A DNA stretch of 5,125 nucleotides from Deltaproteobacteria bacterium CG07_land_8_20_14_0_80_60_11. GTDB taxonomy: Bacteria; Desulfobacterota; Desulfobaccia; Desulfobaccales; 0-14-0-80-60-11. Of the stretch, positions 4,964-5,125 are shown in pieces. Position numbers and translations under genes: made by a program. The notes beneath the pieces are model-generated. The model worked only from the letters and a program-made list of their open reading frames with translations. It searched no databases and was not told the origin of the DNA. Each line of letters starts with the position of its first letter. The stretch's first letter is position 1. The stretch covers positions 1-5,125 of the forward strand of contig PEWM01000245.1 of the NCBI GenBank assembly GCA_002779455.1. The letters run 5' to 3'.

Positions 4964-5125
4964 CTAGGCCGCGGCCACGCCGTTGACGCCGCCGTTGATC
5001 AGGCGCACCACGGCCATGTCGGGGAAATAGTCAATGATGTTGAGGCAGCCGTAGTTCTGGTCCAGGCGGAACAGGTGGTCCAGGGGCAGGCCCAACGCCT
5101 CGCTGAGGATGACCCGGTTGACCCC
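4964..5125 (-). CDS. Histidine phosphatase family protein, C-terminal fragment (window edge)
   Basis: The last 53 codons of a - strand gene, with its stop (TAG) at 4966-4964 and the rest lying beyond the right edge of the window. The fragment begins GVNRVILSEALGLPLDHLFR and continues QNYGCLNIIDY. This is the C-terminal end of the phosphoglycerate-mutase-like histidine phosphatases, most like alpha-ribazole phosphatase (CobC), which acts late in cobalamin synthesis. In the family the second catalytic His precedes this point in an H-G-G-x-N-R motif, so it is just outside the window. The gene converges on the ykgJ-like gene. Substrate cannot be decided from this fragment, so I give no gene symbol. 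Confidence 0.75.
   Translation of the reverse strand, partial: GVNRVILSEALGLPLDHLFRLDQNYGCLNIIDYFPDMAVVRLINGGVNGVAAA

Noticed and set aside
1..5125. CRISPR array, tRNA, rRNA, toxin-antitoxin or defence genes
   Set aside because: I looked for regularly spaced repeats, tRNA-like cloverleaf sequence and characteristic proteins on both strands and saw none.

Overview
The window is GC-rich, with strong G/C preference at third codon positions in its intact genes. It carries a hopanoid-type glycosyltransferase, a LarB nickel-cofactor enzyme, a DUF3313-like lipoprotein and a YkgJ-type cysteine-cluster protein. This gene content suggests a Gram-negative anaerobe, possibly a sulfate-reducing or syntrophic deltaproteobacterium (Desulfobacterota, Desulfobacca-like). 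That assignment is inferred from gene content and style, not from a marker gene.

Layout. Positions 1-940 are lower in GC and hold a heavily decayed IS1634-family (DDE) insertion sequence. Its transposase is reduced to an N-terminal piece, the first catalytic Asp region, the third catalytic Glu motif and the C-terminus, in different frames, with most of the middle deleted. An AT-rich promoter-like stretch precedes it. Positions 924-1064 hold a C/G-rich inverted-repeat element. Then, all on the + strand: a possible 28-codon leader ORF whose stop overlaps the start of the next gene; an hpnI-like membrane glycosyltransferase (1151-2293); a 117-bp AT-rich gap with promoter-like motifs; larB (2411-3163); a lipoprotein gene 19 bp downstream (3183-3914); and a YkgJ-family cysteine-cluster gene (4013-4825). 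A 138-bp convergent intergenic region with two inverted repeats separates these from the C-terminal end of a histidine phosphatase gene on the - strand, cut by the window edge (5125-4964).

How the genes relate. larB and the lipoprotein gene are close enough to be co-transcribed. hpnI and ykgJ have larger upstream gaps and could be separate units. HpnI and LarB act in unrelated pathways (membrane hopanoid head-group glycosylation; nickel-pincer nucleotide synthesis), and none of their usual partners (other hpn genes, larC, larE) is visible. The window looks like an ordinary chromosomal stretch of scattered housekeeping genes next to a dead transposon. I found no convincing evidence of a novel multi-gene system. 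The points most worth checking are the overlapping leader ORF before hpnI, the larB-lipoprotein pairing, and the structure of the repeats.
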